Notes under the pieces: model-generated
The model's input: the letters and a program-made list of their open reading frames with translations, nothing else
Database searches by the model: none
Told to the model about the DNA's origin: nothing
Part shown: piece by piece, positions 17,221-25,865 of the stretch
Layout of the letters: every line of letters starts with the position of its first letter
Numbering within the stretch: the first letter of the stretch is position 1
Assembly: GCA_963719885.1 (NCBI GenBank)
Contig: CAVRDP010000004.1
Span: forward strand, 103,015 to 167,014
Length of the DNA: 64,000 nucleotides
Origin: JANXQG01 sp963719885
Lineage (GTDB): Bacteria > Planctomycetota > Planctomycetia > Pirellulales > Thermoguttaceae
Direction: 5' to 3'
Made by a program: the position numbers and the translations under genes

Positions 17221-17405
17221 AACCACGAAACACACGAATGACACGAAAAAAGAGGGAGAAAGGGGAACACTAATTAACGCTAATAAACACTAATCCGGAG
17301 ACGACGTTGGGCACCATGTACTCGCGGTCGTTGAGGCGGATTAATGAAAATTAGTGTTCCTACACTCTCTTTTTCCTTTCGTGTGTTTCGTGTCTTTCGT
17401 GGTTT
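17221..17405. repeat. MITE-like imperfect inverted repeat
   Basis: Left arm about 17221-17298 (AACCACGAAACACACGAATG, then AACACTAAT and TAATCCG) pairs imperfectly with right arm about 17337-17405. An ACCATG dyad copy sits near the centre at 17313. The AACACTAAT words recur in the 1-kb repeats at 40.6 and 59.4 kb. Confidence 0.75.
17313..17328 (+). repeat. ACCATG dyad, degenerate right arm
   Basis: Reads ACCATGTACTCGCGGT, preceded by GGGC. It lies at the centre of the 17221-17405 inverted repeat. Confidence 0.7.
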
Positions 17406-17527
17406 TCCTTCCGACGTTTCTGTCAGCCATTTTTCTGTAAGATGAGGTGGACCCCGTTCTTTGTACCAGAGAACGGGCTGTATCTGTAAAGGGTTAAAGA
17501 GGCTGTTTGGGCCGTCTTTTCTTCGCC

Positions 17528-17562
17528 TTCGCCGCCCCCCCGGGGGGGCGGCGAAATTTTTT
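17528..17562 (+). terminator. Rho-independent terminator-like hairpin inside the IS
   Basis: A perfect 28-nt palindrome (17528-17555, TTCGCCGCCCCCCC and its complement) followed by a six-T run on the plus strand. It would stop plus-strand readthrough entering the element from the left flank, protecting orfB from antisense transcription. Confidence 0.7.
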
Positions 17563-17626
17563 GCACTTTCGGGGGAGCCACCTCCGTCGCGTCATCGCCG
17601 CAATCGTACGTTGCGGACACTAATGT

Positions 17627-18436
17627 TCAGCGCGGAGCGTTCGTCCCACGCCTAGTGCTCCGCTTCGTTCGCTGCACCCCGTAAACCTCTGCCGGCGTGC
17701 GATTGTCCAAGCTCTGATGTCTGCGATCGTGGCAATAGAACTCGAAGTATTCACGTAGGCTCGTCTCTGCCTCCCAGACGTTCGCGTAGTCTTTCAAGTA
17801 CACCTCCTCGTACTTCACCGTTCGCCACAAGCGTTCCACGAACACGTTGTCCAAAGCCCGACCGCGGCCATCCATGCTGATCGCCACACCGCGTGACTCC
17901 AGACAGCCCGTGAACGCCAGGCTGGTGAACTGCACTCCTTGATCCGTATTGAAAATCTCCGGCTCGCTTGTCACCAAGGCTTCCTCCAGGGCCGCGATGC
18001 AAAACGCTCCATCCAAGGTATTCGACAACCGCCACGACAACACATACCGGCTATACCAATCGATAATTGCAGTCAGATATACATAACCTCCCTGCAACGG
18101 GATATACGTGATATCGGTGCTCCAGACGTGATTCGGCCGCTCGATCTCCACATTCCGCAGCAAATACGGGTAAATCTTGTGTTCTGCACACCGCAACGTT
18201 GTCCTGGGCTTCGGGTAAATCGCCTCCAGACCCATGACCCGCATCAGCCGTTGCACTCGCTTGCGATTCACGTCGAACTCATCGGCAATGCGACGGCTGC
18301 CGAAATACGGCCGCTTCAAGTACAGCTCATCGATCCGTCGCATCAGCTTCAGGTTCACCGCCGTCTCGCCGGCCGGCTCGTAGTACCAACTCCCGCGGGC
18401 CAGGCCGAGCAGTTCGCACTGCCGTCGCAGACTCAA
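17627..18436 (-). CDS. IS3-family transposase OrfB (DDE integrase core)
   Basis: 269 residues from TTG 18436. The N-terminal HTH_21-type region (LRRQCELLGLARGSWYY) precedes the rve integrase core with catalytic residues in WSTDITYI, IFNTDQGVQF and VFVERLWRTVKYEEVY (D, D, E with the family spacing). The frame stays open upstream of the TTG back to a run of nine A at 18491-18499. OrfB is probably made as an OrfAB fusion by frameshifting there. Confidence 0.9.
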   Translation of the reverse strand: MSLRRQCELLGLARGSWYYEPAGETAVNLKLMRRIDELYLKRPYFGSRRIADEFDVNRKRVQRLMRVMGLEAIYPKPRTTLRCAEHKIYPYLLRNVEIERPNHVWSTDITYIPLQGGYVYLTAIIDWYSRYVLSWRLSNTLDGAFCIAALEEALVTSEPEIFNTDQGVQFTSLAFTGCLESRGVAISMDGRGRALDNVFVERLWRTVKYEEVYLKDYANVWEAETSLREYFEFYCHDRRHQSLDNRTPAEVYGVQRTKRSTRRGTNAPR

Positions 18437-18473
18437 CTCGCCATGCCCCGGCTCAACGCATGTCCGACGACTG

Positions 18474-18806
18474 TCAACTGAACTGGGCAGATTTTTTTTT
18501 CAACCACTCGACCTCCATCTTCAGGCGACCGATCTGCTCAAAAAGCTCCTCTTGATTGTTCTCCTCGGCACGCTGCTTGCGACGCCGATCCTCGAACAAG
18601 TCCGCGGCGCCCTCTAAGAGCCGCTGCTTCCAGGTCGAGATCTGCGTGGCATGCACGCCAAACTGACCCGCTAACTCGCCAAGCGTCTTGTCACCTTTGC
18701 AAGCCGCTAATGCGACGCGTGCCTTGAATGCCGCGCCGCGCCGACTCGCCACCGCCGCTGTCCTTGCGACCTTCACCTTCCTGGCCATTGTCCTGAACCT
18801 CCTCAT
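18474..18806 (-). CDS. IS3-family transposase OrfA (HTH)
   Basis: 110 residues. A basic N-terminus, an HTH_8-type helix-turn-helix (LGELAGQFGVHATQISTWKQ) and a C-terminal leucine-zipper-like helix ending in WLKKKSAQFS. It provides terminal-repeat recognition for the element. Confidence 0.9.
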   Translation of the reverse strand: MRRFRTMARKVKVARTAAVASRRGAAFKARVALAACKGDKTLGELAGQFGVHATQISTWKQRLLEGAADLFEDRRRKQRAEENNQEELFEQIGRLKMEVEWLKKKSAQFS

Positions 18807-18902
18807 CGGTTAAAATAAGAACCAACTTCCAACATAAATGTACTGGTTCAAATTTTGGGGTCCAGCTCAAGAGGACTGAGTTTGGACGCGTATCCGTCTT
18901 CT

Positions 18903-20261
18903 TTACAGCCTTCTTCTGGCCGGCACTTTCTTCATGGGCACCGGCAAGTCATTTCCGGCGCCGGGCAGCGGCGCAATTTCAATGGCGGGCTTGTCTAGTT
19001 CCAGGGCGATAATCGTGTCGAACGGCCGGTGGTTGGCCTTGGGCAGGGAAATCTCGATGCCGGCATCGGTCTGGACGACCTTGGCTTCGCCGCCGGTAAC
19101 GGCCAGGCTCTTGACAACCTTGGCCGGGATGGGGGCCAATGTCAGGCTGTCGCCGCTCCAGGCGAGGACATGGACGTAGATCGTATTGCCTTTGCGCGTC
19201 GAGACCATCTGCTTGGTCGGCGTGTAAGGTCCACCGCGCGTGCCGTAGATCGTCTCGCCGTATTTCTTCATCCAGGCCCCCATTTCCTTGAGCCGCTCGA
19301 CCTGCCGGTTTTCGATCTCGCCCGTGGGCATGGGGCCGACGTTGAACAACAAGTTGCCGTCGCCGCCGGCACAGTAGATCAGCGTTTGCAGGCACTGTTT
19401 GAGCGTCTTCAGTTCATCGTTGGGCTTCCACGCCCACTGCTGGCAGATCGTCATGCATGTCTCCCAGGGCCGGTCCATCTGGAACTTGCCAATCTGCTGC
19501 TCGGGCGTATCGTAATCGCCGCCGTCGCCGCTGCGGTTGTTGACGAGGATGTCGGGCTGGAGCTTGCGGACCATGTTGATCGTGGCGGCGCCGCGGCCAT
19601 GGAACTCCTGCGGCACGTCGTTCCATAAGGTCAGCAGCGGACCGTAGCTCTTGACCAGCTCTTCGATCTGCCCCAGCAAGTAACGGTTGTAGGCGTCGAT
19701 GTCCGACTTTGCCCGTTTCGTCCCTCCGCCCGGGCTGGTCCAGGGGAAATCGGGGTGGTGCCAATCGCAGACGGAGTAATAGGTGCCGAAAGCCATACCC
19801 TGCTTCTTGCAGGCCGCGGCCAACTCCTTGACCACGTCGCAATGGAAAGGCGTGTTCATGATGTTGTAGTCGGTGAGCTTCGTGTCCCAGAGACAGAACC
19901 CGTCGTGATGCTTGGTGGTGATCACGATGTACTTCATGCCGGCCGACTTGGCGATTGCGACCCACTGGTCGGCGTTGAATTTTTTCGGATTGAACTGCTT
20001 GTAGAGATTGTCGTACTCGGCGATGGGGATTTGAGCGCCGCGCGACCAGCCGATCTCGGTGCCCTTGAGACTCACCGGGCCCCAATGGATGAACATGCCG
20101 AAACGCATGTCTTGCCAGCGTTGGATCGCCGCGGGCTGGGCCGGCTGCCAGGCCGGGGGCTTTGCGGCTGGCTTGTCGGCCGCCGGGGCCGTTACGGCCA
20201 GCGCCGCCAAACGCAAGACGATGACGGAAGAAACGAAAAGTTTAGAAACTCGGTTGAACAT
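18903..20261 (-). CDS. GH29 alpha-L-fucosidase, secreted
   Basis: 452 residues with an N-terminal signal peptide. The catalytic barrel has WQDMRFGMFIHWGPVSL, KYIVITTKHHDGFCLWDTKLTDYN, the nucleophile strand LLTLWNDVPQE (Asp), and GDGNLLFNVGPMPTGEI, all typical of GH29. It would release alpha-L-fucose from sulfated or plain fucosylated polysaccharides. No sulfatase or other CAZyme is adjacent. The IS3 element ends only 34 bp past its stop. Confidence 0.88.
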   Translation of the reverse strand: MFNRVSKLFVSSVIVLRLAALAVTAPAADKPAAKPPAWQPAQPAAIQRWQDMRFGMFIHWGPVSLKGTEIGWSRGAQIPIAEYDNLYKQFNPKKFNADQWVAIAKSAGMKYIVITTKHHDGFCLWDTKLTDYNIMNTPFHCDVVKELAAACKKQGMAFGTYYSVCDWHHPDFPWTSPGGGTKRAKSDIDAYNRYLLGQIEELVKSYGPLLTLWNDVPQEFHGRGAATINMVRKLQPDILVNNRSGDGGDYDTPEQQIGKFQMDRPWETCMTICQQWAWKPNDELKTLKQCLQTLIYCAGGDGNLLFNVGPMPTGEIENRQVERLKEMGAWMKKYGETIYGTRGGPYTPTKQMVSTRKGNTIYVHVLAWSGDSLTLAPIPAKVVKSLAVTGGEAKVVQTDAGIEISLPKANHRPFDTIIALELDKPAIEIAPLPGAGNDLPVPMKKVPARRRL

Positions 20262-20400
20262 GACGTGGGCCTTTTGCGCGCTAAGGTTAGGGGCACGACA
20301 AGGCTAGAATCTACCCAAATAGGACCATGTAGTCCATGGGCGCCGGTCCGAGGATGGTGCCAACGGAATCGCAGCACCCCATGTTTGAAATTCGCTTTAC

Positions 20401-20619
20401 TTGTACGTGAAGGACGTCGATGCGGCCTTCCAACGGGCCGTGGCTGCGGGCGGTACGACGCAGATGCCCGTGCAGGACATGTTCTGGGGCGACCGCACCG
20501 GCACGCTCCAGGACCCGTTCGGTTACAGGTGGACCCTGGCCACGCACGTCGCCAACGTCTCGCCGGAAGAGATGGCCCGCGGCGCGGAAGCCATGTTTGC
20601 GGGCGCAGGAAAGGGCTGA
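20401..20619 (+). pseudogene. C-terminal remnant of a VOC/PhnB-like (glyoxalase fold) protein
   Basis: 72 codons reading YVKDVDAAFQRAVAAGG, DMFWGDRTGTLQDPFGYRW and an EEMARGAEAMF tail. This is the C-terminal half of PhnB-like VOC proteins. The N-terminal half is missing and nothing upstream restores it, so it is treated as a truncated gene. Confidence 0.55.
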
Positions 20620-20654
20620 GGATCGAACGCATAATCACTTCCGTGCCTTTGCGC

Positions 20655-20864
20655 GGGTGGCATGCCTTCACGCGGCCGTTAGAGACTTGGCACAGTCGGG
20701 AAAAGCCCAACCGGCCGCGGGTAGGCATGTTCGTTGCGCGGTTGGCATGCCTCACGTCACGCGCCTGGGCCGACATGCCCGGGCACCATGTACTCATGGT
20801 CGGCGGCCGGTTGCGATTGCCCTGATACCGCGACTTTTTGACGGCCGCGTGAGGCATGCCACCC
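20655..20864. repeat. Long nested inverted-repeat element
   Basis: 210 bp with outer arms starting GGGTGGCATGCC and ending GGCATGCCACCC. Each arm also contains the CGCGGCCGT word (inverted). The interior holds GGTAGGCATGTT-like words and an ACCATG dyad (20785-20800). It is a longer relative of the element at 730-836. Confidence 0.85.
20785..20800 (+). repeat. ACCATG dyad
   Basis: ACCATGTACTCATGGT, flanked by CCGGGC and CGGCGG exactly as in the copy at 797-812. Confidence 0.9.
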
Positions 20865-20929
20865 TACTCGAGGCCCCGGTGTCCCCGTCTGGCTTGCTGG
20901 CCGGGCGACGCCGGCCTACAATCCTGCGA

Positions 20930-23062
20930 ATGCCCCTTCTCCACATCGAACCCCTGCCCCGCCGCGCCAGCAAGCCCGAGATATTGGATTTCCTCGATCG
21001 CACCGGCGGGCTCGATCGAAAGCGGGTCGGCCGGATCGAATTTCGCGGCCCGGCGGCGGTGGTCGAAGTCCCCGACGGCTGGGAGGGCCGGCTGCTGAAG
21101 GCCCTGGACGGCCATAAGTTCGGCGATCGTCGCGTACGTGTGCGCATCGCCGCCAATCGCGCGACGACCTCCGGGCCGGAGGACCATTTTGCCCGGCTTG
21201 CCCGGCTTCTGGACGTGGAAAGCCGGGCCGAGGCCCAACGCGTGGCCCAGCAGGCCAGAAAACTATCGCCCGCCGAGGCCGAGAAGACCGGCAATAGCCT
21301 GATCGACCTGGTGGTTGCCGACGAAAACGCCGGCCTGGGTGGGCGCTGCCTCGTGCAACTCATTCGCCGCACCGGCGGGCAATTGCCGTGGACTCGCCTC
21401 AACGTCGGCAGCCCGGTGGTCTTTTCGCCGCACAAGGACCGTGCCGAGATTTCCTACCGCGGCGTGGTCTGTGAACACAGCGAGACATCGATCTCCGTCG
21501 CGATCGACAGCCTGCCGGACGAACTGAGCGAGCACGATACCTGGCGGATCGACATTGCTTTCGACGAGGTGGCCACGCAACGGCAGCGGGCCGCCTTGGA
21601 ACAGGCCCGCGTGCTCCGCGGTGACCGGGCGGCGGTGCTTCGCGACGTGCTGCTCGGTCAACGGCAGCCGGAGTTCGGCGTCGATCCGGCCATCGGGGCG
21701 CTGGACAGCTCGCTGAATGAGGTGCAACTCGATGCCGTACAGTTCGCTTTGTCAGCCCGCGACGTGGGGCTGATCCACGGCCCGCCCGGCACCGGCAAGA
21801 CGACGACCGTCGTGGAAGTCATCCGCCAGGCGATTCGCCGTGGCCGCAAGGTCCTGGCCTGCGCCCCGAGCAACTTGGCGGTCGATAACATTTTCGAGCG
21901 GCTGCTGAACTTCCGCGAGCGGGCCGTGCGGTTGGGGCATCCGGCACGGGTCTTGCCGGAACTCCGCGAGCATACGCTCGATCTTCTCGTCGAAAGGCAT
22001 CGCGACGTGCGCTTGGCCCGCAAACTGGTCAAGCAGGCGATGAGTCTCTTTCGCGAAGCCGGCCGGCAGCGCAGGACCGCGCCGAAGCCGGGCGAGCGGA
22101 AGCAGCTTCGCGATGACGCCCGCTCGCTGCTGGCCGACGCGCGGAAGATGGAACAGCAGGCCGCGGAGGGTATTTTGGACTCGGCCGCCGTGATCTGCGC
22201 CACGACTACCGGCATCGACAGCCAACTGCTCGGCCCGCGGCGTTTCGATCTCGTGGTGATCGACGAGGCCTGCCAAAGCACGGAGCCGGGCTGCTGGATC
22301 CCGCTCTTGCGCGGCGATCGCCTGGTGCTGGCCGGCGATCATTGCCAACTGCCGCCCACGGTCGTCAGCCAGGAGGCAGTAGCCGAGGGGTTTGGTACGA
22401 GCCTCTTCGAACGGCTCGTGAATCACTATGGGCCCGACATCGCGCGGCGGCTGACCGTTCAATATCGCATGCACCAGGCGATCATGGATTTTTCATCGCG
22501 CGAACTTTACGACGGGCAGTTGGAGGCCCACGCCTCGGTCCGCGAGCATCGCCTTTGCGACCTGGCGGGCGTGGCGGCCTCACGGATTACAGAGTGGCCG
22601 CTGGAGTTCATCGACACCGCCGGGGCGGGCTACGACGAGGAACTGGAGCCCGACGGTGAGAGCCGCCTGAACCGGCAGGAGGCGGAACTGGTTGCTCGCA
22701 AGGTGCGGGAACTGGTCGATGCCGGCCTTGCGGCCCGCGACATCGCCGTGATCTCGCCCTACGGCGCCCAGGTTCGCCTGCTTCGCGAGCAATTGGACGT
22801 GCCGGGGCTGGAAATCGATAGCGTCGACGGCTTTCAGGGCCGCGAGAAGGAGGCCGTGGTCATCTCGCTCGTGCGGAGCAATCCCAAGGGCGAGATCGGC
22901 TTCCTGGGCGACATTCGCCGCATGAACGTCGCCATGACCCGTGCCCGGCGGAAGTTGCTTATGGTTGGCGACAGTGCCACGCTCGGCGGGCATCCGTTTT
23001 ACACGCGGCTGCTGGAGTACTGCGAAGGATTGGGGGCCTATCGGACCGTGTGGGAGGAGTAG
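20930..23062 (+). CDS. DbpA-type RNA-binding domain fused to an SF1 (Upf1/IGHMBP2-like) helicase
   Basis: 710 residues from ATG 20930. Residues 1-73 (LHIEPLPRRASKPEILDFLD, then GRIEFRGPAAVVEVPDGW) match the RRM-like C-terminal domain of DEAD-box DbpA. The rest is an SF1B helicase: Walker A GPPGTGKTTT, motif II VIDEACQS, LAGDHCQLPP (motif III), QYRMH (motif IV), DSVDGFQGREKEAVV (motif V) and NVAMTRARRKL (motif VI). IGHMBP2-type enzymes unwind RNA or DNA 5' to 3'; the added RRM suggests an RNA substrate. The gene stands alone after the 20655 repeat. Confidence 0.88.
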   Translation: MPLLHIEPLPRRASKPEILDFLDRTGGLDRKRVGRIEFRGPAAVVEVPDGWEGRLLKALDGHKFGDRRVRVRIAANRATTSGPEDHFARLARLLDVESRAEAQRVAQQARKLSPAEAEKTGNSLIDLVVADENAGLGGRCLVQLIRRTGGQLPWTRLNVGSPVVFSPHKDRAEISYRGVVCEHSETSISVAIDSLPDELSEHDTWRIDIAFDEVATQRQRAALEQARVLRGDRAAVLRDVLLGQRQPEFGVDPAIGALDSSLNEVQLDAVQFALSARDVGLIHGPPGTGKTTTVVEVIRQAIRRGRKVLACAPSNLAVDNIFERLLNFRERAVRLGHPARVLPELREHTLDLLVERHRDVRLARKLVKQAMSLFREAGRQRRTAPKPGERKQLRDDARSLLADARKMEQQAAEGILDSAAVICATTTGIDSQLLGPRRFDLVVIDEACQSTEPGCWIPLLRGDRLVLAGDHCQLPPTVVSQEAVAEGFGTSLFERLVNHYGPDIARRLTVQYRMHQAIMDFSSRELYDGQLEAHASVREHRLCDLAGVAASRITEWPLEFIDTAGAGYDEELEPDGESRLNRQEAELVARKVRELVDAGLAARDIAVISPYGAQVRLLREQLDVPGLEIDSVDGFQGREKEAVVISLVRSNPKGEIGFLGDIRRMNVAMTRARRKLLMVGDSATLGGHPFYTRLLEYCEGLGAYRTVWEE

Positions 23063-23101
23063 GTCTTCTTGAGACCTTCGTCCGCCTTGACCTTCTCGAA
23101 T

Positions 23102-23329
23102 TTAGACGGCTGTCGGGGTGCCCAGCGGCGACAACTCGAACACTACCTTGCCCGCTTGGTCCCCCAACACCTGAGAGGCATCGAGGATTTCCAGGCCGAC
23201 CAACTCGCCGTTCGGGCCGTAGTCGGCGGTGATATCCGGGGTCAGTTCCCGGCATTCCGCGGTCCCCGGTGCCACAGACCGGAATTCCAGATACAAGGCA
23301 TCCACTTCAGCGTCGTATCGAATCTTCAT
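23102..23329 (-). CDS. DUF2283 protein
   Basis: 75 residues with MKIRYDAEVDALYLEF and LVGLEILDAS, the signature of DUF2283, a small beta-rich family often found in or near toxin-antitoxin-like loci. No obvious toxin partner is present. The next gene upstream on this strand is a 52-residue RMF-like protein. Confidence 0.78.
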   Translation of the reverse strand: MKIRYDAEVDALYLEFRSVAPGTAECRELTPDITADYGPNGELVGLEILDASQVLGDQAGKVVFELSPLGTPTAV

Positions 23330-23454
23330 TGCACCATCTCGCCTATACATAGGGCTGCGCTTCCTCTTCGTATTATACCATTCAGGCAAACGAACACTAC
23401 CCGAACGCAATATTCAAGGACGCCATCGACAGCATTTTGCCGTTGCCAACCTTA

Positions 23455-23613
23455 TCAATCGTCTTCGTCGTAATCATCCACGCGGGCCTTCCGCCAGCCT
23501 TCCTCCCAGGACTGATAGGCGTTGGCTTCCTCCTTCGGATCGTAGGGGTTGTCGGTAAGTTCTGCACCTTCCCAATAGGCATCGTAGCCGATATCGTAGG
23601 CTTCGTAGTTCAT
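23455..23613 (-). CDS. Small RMF/CrpP-like protein
   Basis: 52 residues from ATG 23613, too short for most gene callers. It reads MNYEAYDIGYDAYWEG, NPYDPKEEANAYQSWEEGWR and an acidic tail DDYDEDD. The GxDA, NPY and W-x-x-GWR pattern resembles the ribosome modulation factor family and its CrpP relatives. If related, it might bind the ribosome in slow growth. The tail is unusual. Assignment is by pattern only. Confidence 0.5.
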   Translation of the reverse strand: MNYEAYDIGYDAYWEGAELTDNPYDPKEEANAYQSWEEGWRKARVDDYDEDD

Positions 23614-23968
23614 GGTGATCAACAACCCCCCTGCCCTGCCCGAAACGCCTTCCGCAGCACCGCCAAGCTCTTGGGAACGGCCGTTTGGGGACTTTCCTTA
23701 TAGGGGGTGAAGAACTGGATTGTAACCAGAAACTGACTCGTTGTGCAACGTGCAGTAGGCCCACCCTTCGGGAACTCCACGCACTTTCCTCCCGTAAAGT
23801 TTCGCCAGGCAGAACGTCTTACGCCACCGGCCGGCCGCAGCGGCAAAAATCGCGGCGCGGCGACGAGATTCGAGTTGCTTATGCACCACCATGGCGCACA
23901 ATTTCCCTGGAATGATGGCAATTGGAATTGATCATGGAACTGACCTGCCAAGAAAGGAGACCAGCGGG
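23614..23968. other. Intergenic region without a convincing gene
   Basis: 355 bases. Short minus-strand frames contain a plausible stretch (RKTFCLAKLYGRKVRGVPEG), but no single frame has a start, a good ribosome site and a recognisable domain. They may be the remains of a frameshifted small gene. Its right end holds the ribosome site AAGGAG of the lipoprotein gene. Confidence 0.4.
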
Positions 23969-24148
23969 ATGAGAAGGCTTTGGGTACTGATCCTCTTGCT
24001 GATGCCGGTGTTTGCCGGCGGTTGCAAGATGTGTTATTCGTGGCAACTGGGACGAGATCGAGGCCCTGAGCCGGCCCCGGGGACGTGTGCCCCAGCTTGC
24101 GGTTGTGCTGCACCCTGTGAACCATGCTGCCCATGTAACGGATCGTGA
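23969..24148 (+). CDS. Small Cys-rich lipoprotein-like peptide
   Basis: 59 residues. A signal peptide (MRRLWVLILLLMPVFAGGC) ends in a lipobox-like AGGC, then a short tail with nine further cysteines (CGCAAPCEPCCPC) that could bind metal or form disulfides. AAGGAG lies upstream of ATG 23969 and a strong terminator lies 50 bp downstream, which together support a real transcription unit. No known family. Confidence 0.6.
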   Translation: MRRLWVLILLLMPVFAGGCKMCYSWQLGRDRGPEPAPGTCAPACGCAAPCEPCCPCNGS

Positions 24149-24198
24149 ACGATGGTTGCCATCGTGCTTGCGCCGGAGACGATGGCTGATTCTCCCCA

Positions 24199-24256
24199 GG
24201 GCCGCCCCGACCAGAGGAATCTCTGCGGGGCGGCCCATTTTATTTGACCACCCGCA
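24199..24256 (+). terminator. Rho-independent terminator
   Basis: Stem GGGCCGCCCCG (24199-24209) with CGGGGCGGCCC (24236-24246), an inner CAGAG/CTCTG stem, and ATTTTATTT after it. It ends the lipoprotein transcript. Confidence 0.8.
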
Positions 24257-24279
24257 AGAATCCCAAGGTGGTCCGTCCT

Positions 24280-24369
24280 GCCGGGACGGACTAATATCCG
24301 TGGCCGCAGCGAAAACTTGAAGTTCTCCCGTGGAACGTCGCACGATACCCCAACCCGGCAGGACGGACC
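24280..24369. repeat. Inverted-repeat element with perfect 16-bp arms
   Basis: Arms GGTCCGTCCTGCCGGG (24280-24295) and CCCGGCAGGACGGACC (24354-24369). It ends 12 bp before the methyltransferase ATG, so it lies in that gene's 5' leader. Confidence 0.9.
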
Positions 24370-24381
24370 TACAATTCATGC

Positions 24382-25449
24382 ATGACCGACCGCGATCCCG
24401 AAGTTGAAGTCCGCCCGCAGGAACAACTGCTCATCGACGCGCTGGACGCCTTTTCCCCTGACCGGGTGCTCTGCACTTCACAAGGCGTCGCCCAGTTGGC
24501 TGCCGCGGCCGCGCAGAAATTTTCGAACGCCGCCGTTTACTGCCACTACCTCGATCTTTATCAGGCCGAAAAGGCGCGGCGATTTAAGGGGAACGAGCTG
24601 CCAAATCTCACCCTTGGTTGCTCGTCGGACTTTCCACCGCAGTCGGTCGACCTCGTGGCACTGCCGTTCAATGCCCAAGGCGATGCGGAATTGACCCGGG
24701 AATTGTTGCAAGAGGCCCACCAGCGACTGAAAGCCGGCGGAGTCCTTGTGACAAGCACCGACAACCCGCACGACCGCTGGTTGCACGAGGAAATGCGGAC
24801 GCTATTTGCCACGGTGACCCGTCGCGAGTCGTCGCAAGGCACGGTCTATCTTGCCCGACGAGACCGGCCGCTAAAGCGGGTCAGGAATTTCCGCTGCGAG
24901 TTCGTTTTTCGCGACCACGGCCGCATGATCCACGCCGTCAGCCGGCCCGGAGTCTTCTCGCATCGCGAAGTGGACCCGGGAGCAAGGCAGCTCATGGCCG
25001 CCATGGAGATTACAAGCGGAGATCGGGTCTTGGACATCGGCTGCGGCAGCGGCACGGTGTCGCTTGCCGCCGCCTTCCGGGCTGAGGGCGTGGGCATTGT
25101 CGCCGTCGATTCGCACGCCCGGGCCGTGGAGTGTACGGCCCTGGGTGCAAGCCGAAACGGGCTTGGCAATATCGCGGTCGAGCACAGCGCCTGCGGGCCT
25201 GGTGGGGATCCCCAGAGCTTTGACGTCGTCGTGGCAAATCCGCCGTATTATGCCGGCTTTCGCATCGCCCGCTTCTTCTTGGAGGCCGGTCATGCCGCCT
25301 TGCGCCCGGCGGCCGCATTTTCGTCGTCACCAAGCGGCCCGAGTGGTATGCCGAACACATGCCACAGTGGTTCGAAGATATTGCGATCGGGCCGTCGAAG
25401 GACTATTGGATTGCCCGCGGGCGGCGCCTGCGCGGCACAAGCAAAGTAG
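24382..25449 (+). CDS. RsmC/RlmG-like class I SAM methyltransferase (3' frameshift)
   Basis: A two-domain protein of the RsmC type. The C-terminal catalytic domain has VLDIGCGSGTVSLAAA (SAM motif I), VDSHARAVE and the NPPY catalytic motif of N2-guanine methyltransferases. At about 25312 the frame is lost. In the next frame the expected end RIFVVTKRPEWYAEHMPQWF and SKDYWIARGRRL continues up to the inverted repeat at 25442. A missing G in CGCCCGGCGG would explain it. The repeat also seems to have replaced the natural stop. It probably methylates rRNA. Confidence 0.75.
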   Translation: MTDRDPEVEVRPQEQLLIDALDAFSPDRVLCTSQGVAQLAAAAAQKFSNAAVYCHYLDLYQAEKARRFKGNELPNLTLGCSSDFPPQSVDLVALPFNAQGDAELTRELLQEAHQRLKAGGVLVTSTDNPHDRWLHEEMRTLFATVTRRESSQGTVYLARRDRPLKRVRNFRCEFVFRDHGRMIHAVSRPGVFSHREVDPGARQLMAAMEITSGDRVLDIGCGSGTVSLAAAFRAEGVGIVAVDSHARAVECTALGASRNGLGNIAVEHSACGPGGDPQSFDVVVANPPYYAGFRIARFFLEAGHAALRPAAAFSSSPSGPSGMPNTCHSGSKILRSGRRRTIGLPAGGACAAQAK

Positions 25450-25588
25450 CAGGCACACTCCGAGTGCCGTCCGCCCCATGTATCCGACAACACTCCTCAC
25501 AACATTTCATTTGCTGCGACGGCTCCTCGCACTTCGGGCTGACGGCACACCGACCATGCGTACATGGTGCCCGGTGCCTGCTACTTTG
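25442..25588. repeat. Inverted-repeat element with nested ACCATG dyad
   Basis: 147 bp with perfect 15-bp arms CAAAGTAGCAGGCAC (25442-25456) and its complement (25574-25588). An ACCATG dyad is nested at 25553-25568 on the minus strand. It separates two convergent genes and touches both 3' ends. Confidence 0.92.
25553..25568 (-). repeat. ACCATG dyad
   Basis: Minus-strand reading ACCATGTACGCATGGT, with loop TACG. It is nested in the 25442-25588 element and flanked by CCGGGC and CGG. Confidence 0.9.
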
Positions 25589-25589
25589 C

Positions 25590-25865
25590 TCAGGCGACGG
25601 TCTCATAGTCGACCTGGGCGGCGTGATGTTCGAAGTCGAGGCCCGCCTCCTGCAAGGCCTCATCGAATTCATCGCGAGTCACCCTCTGACCCTCCAGCGA
25701 GACCAACCCCCAAAAGACGGTATAGCCGCTGTTGACATGCAGGCCCATGCCGACCTGTCGCACGCGAAGGAGGGGATTGAGGCGTGCCATCAAATGTTTG
25801 AAGGCCAAGAACTCGCGATCGTCGCGCACGGAAAAGGCCTTGGGAACCTCGATCGTCGTCTCCAT
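25590..25865 (-). CDS. Hypothetical protein
   Basis: 91 residues from ATG 25865, preceded by a clear GGGGAG ribosome site. It reads as a mixed alpha/beta small domain (METTIEVPKAFSVRDDREFL, LHVNSGYTVFWGLVSLEGQ). I recognise no family. It has no signal peptide. The strong ribosome site and even composition support a real gene. Its stop abuts the 25442-25588 repeat. Confidence 0.6.
   Translation of the reverse strand: METTIEVPKAFSVRDDREFLAFKHLMARLNPLLRVRQVGMGLHVNSGYTVFWGLVSLEGQRVTRDEFDEALQEAGLDFEHHAAQVDYETVA

Larger units (their letters stand above)
17443..18869 (-). mobile_element. IS3-family insertion sequence
   Basis: 1427 bp. Terminal inverted repeats start TGAGGTGGACCCC (17443) and, on the other strand, TGAGCTGGACCCC (ending 18869), with a second match block ACCAG. 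AGA flanks both ends (17440-17442 and 18870-18872) as a 3-bp target duplication. It contains orfA and orfB on the minus strand and a terminator-like palindrome inside the left end. It looks structurally complete. Confidence 0.88.
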
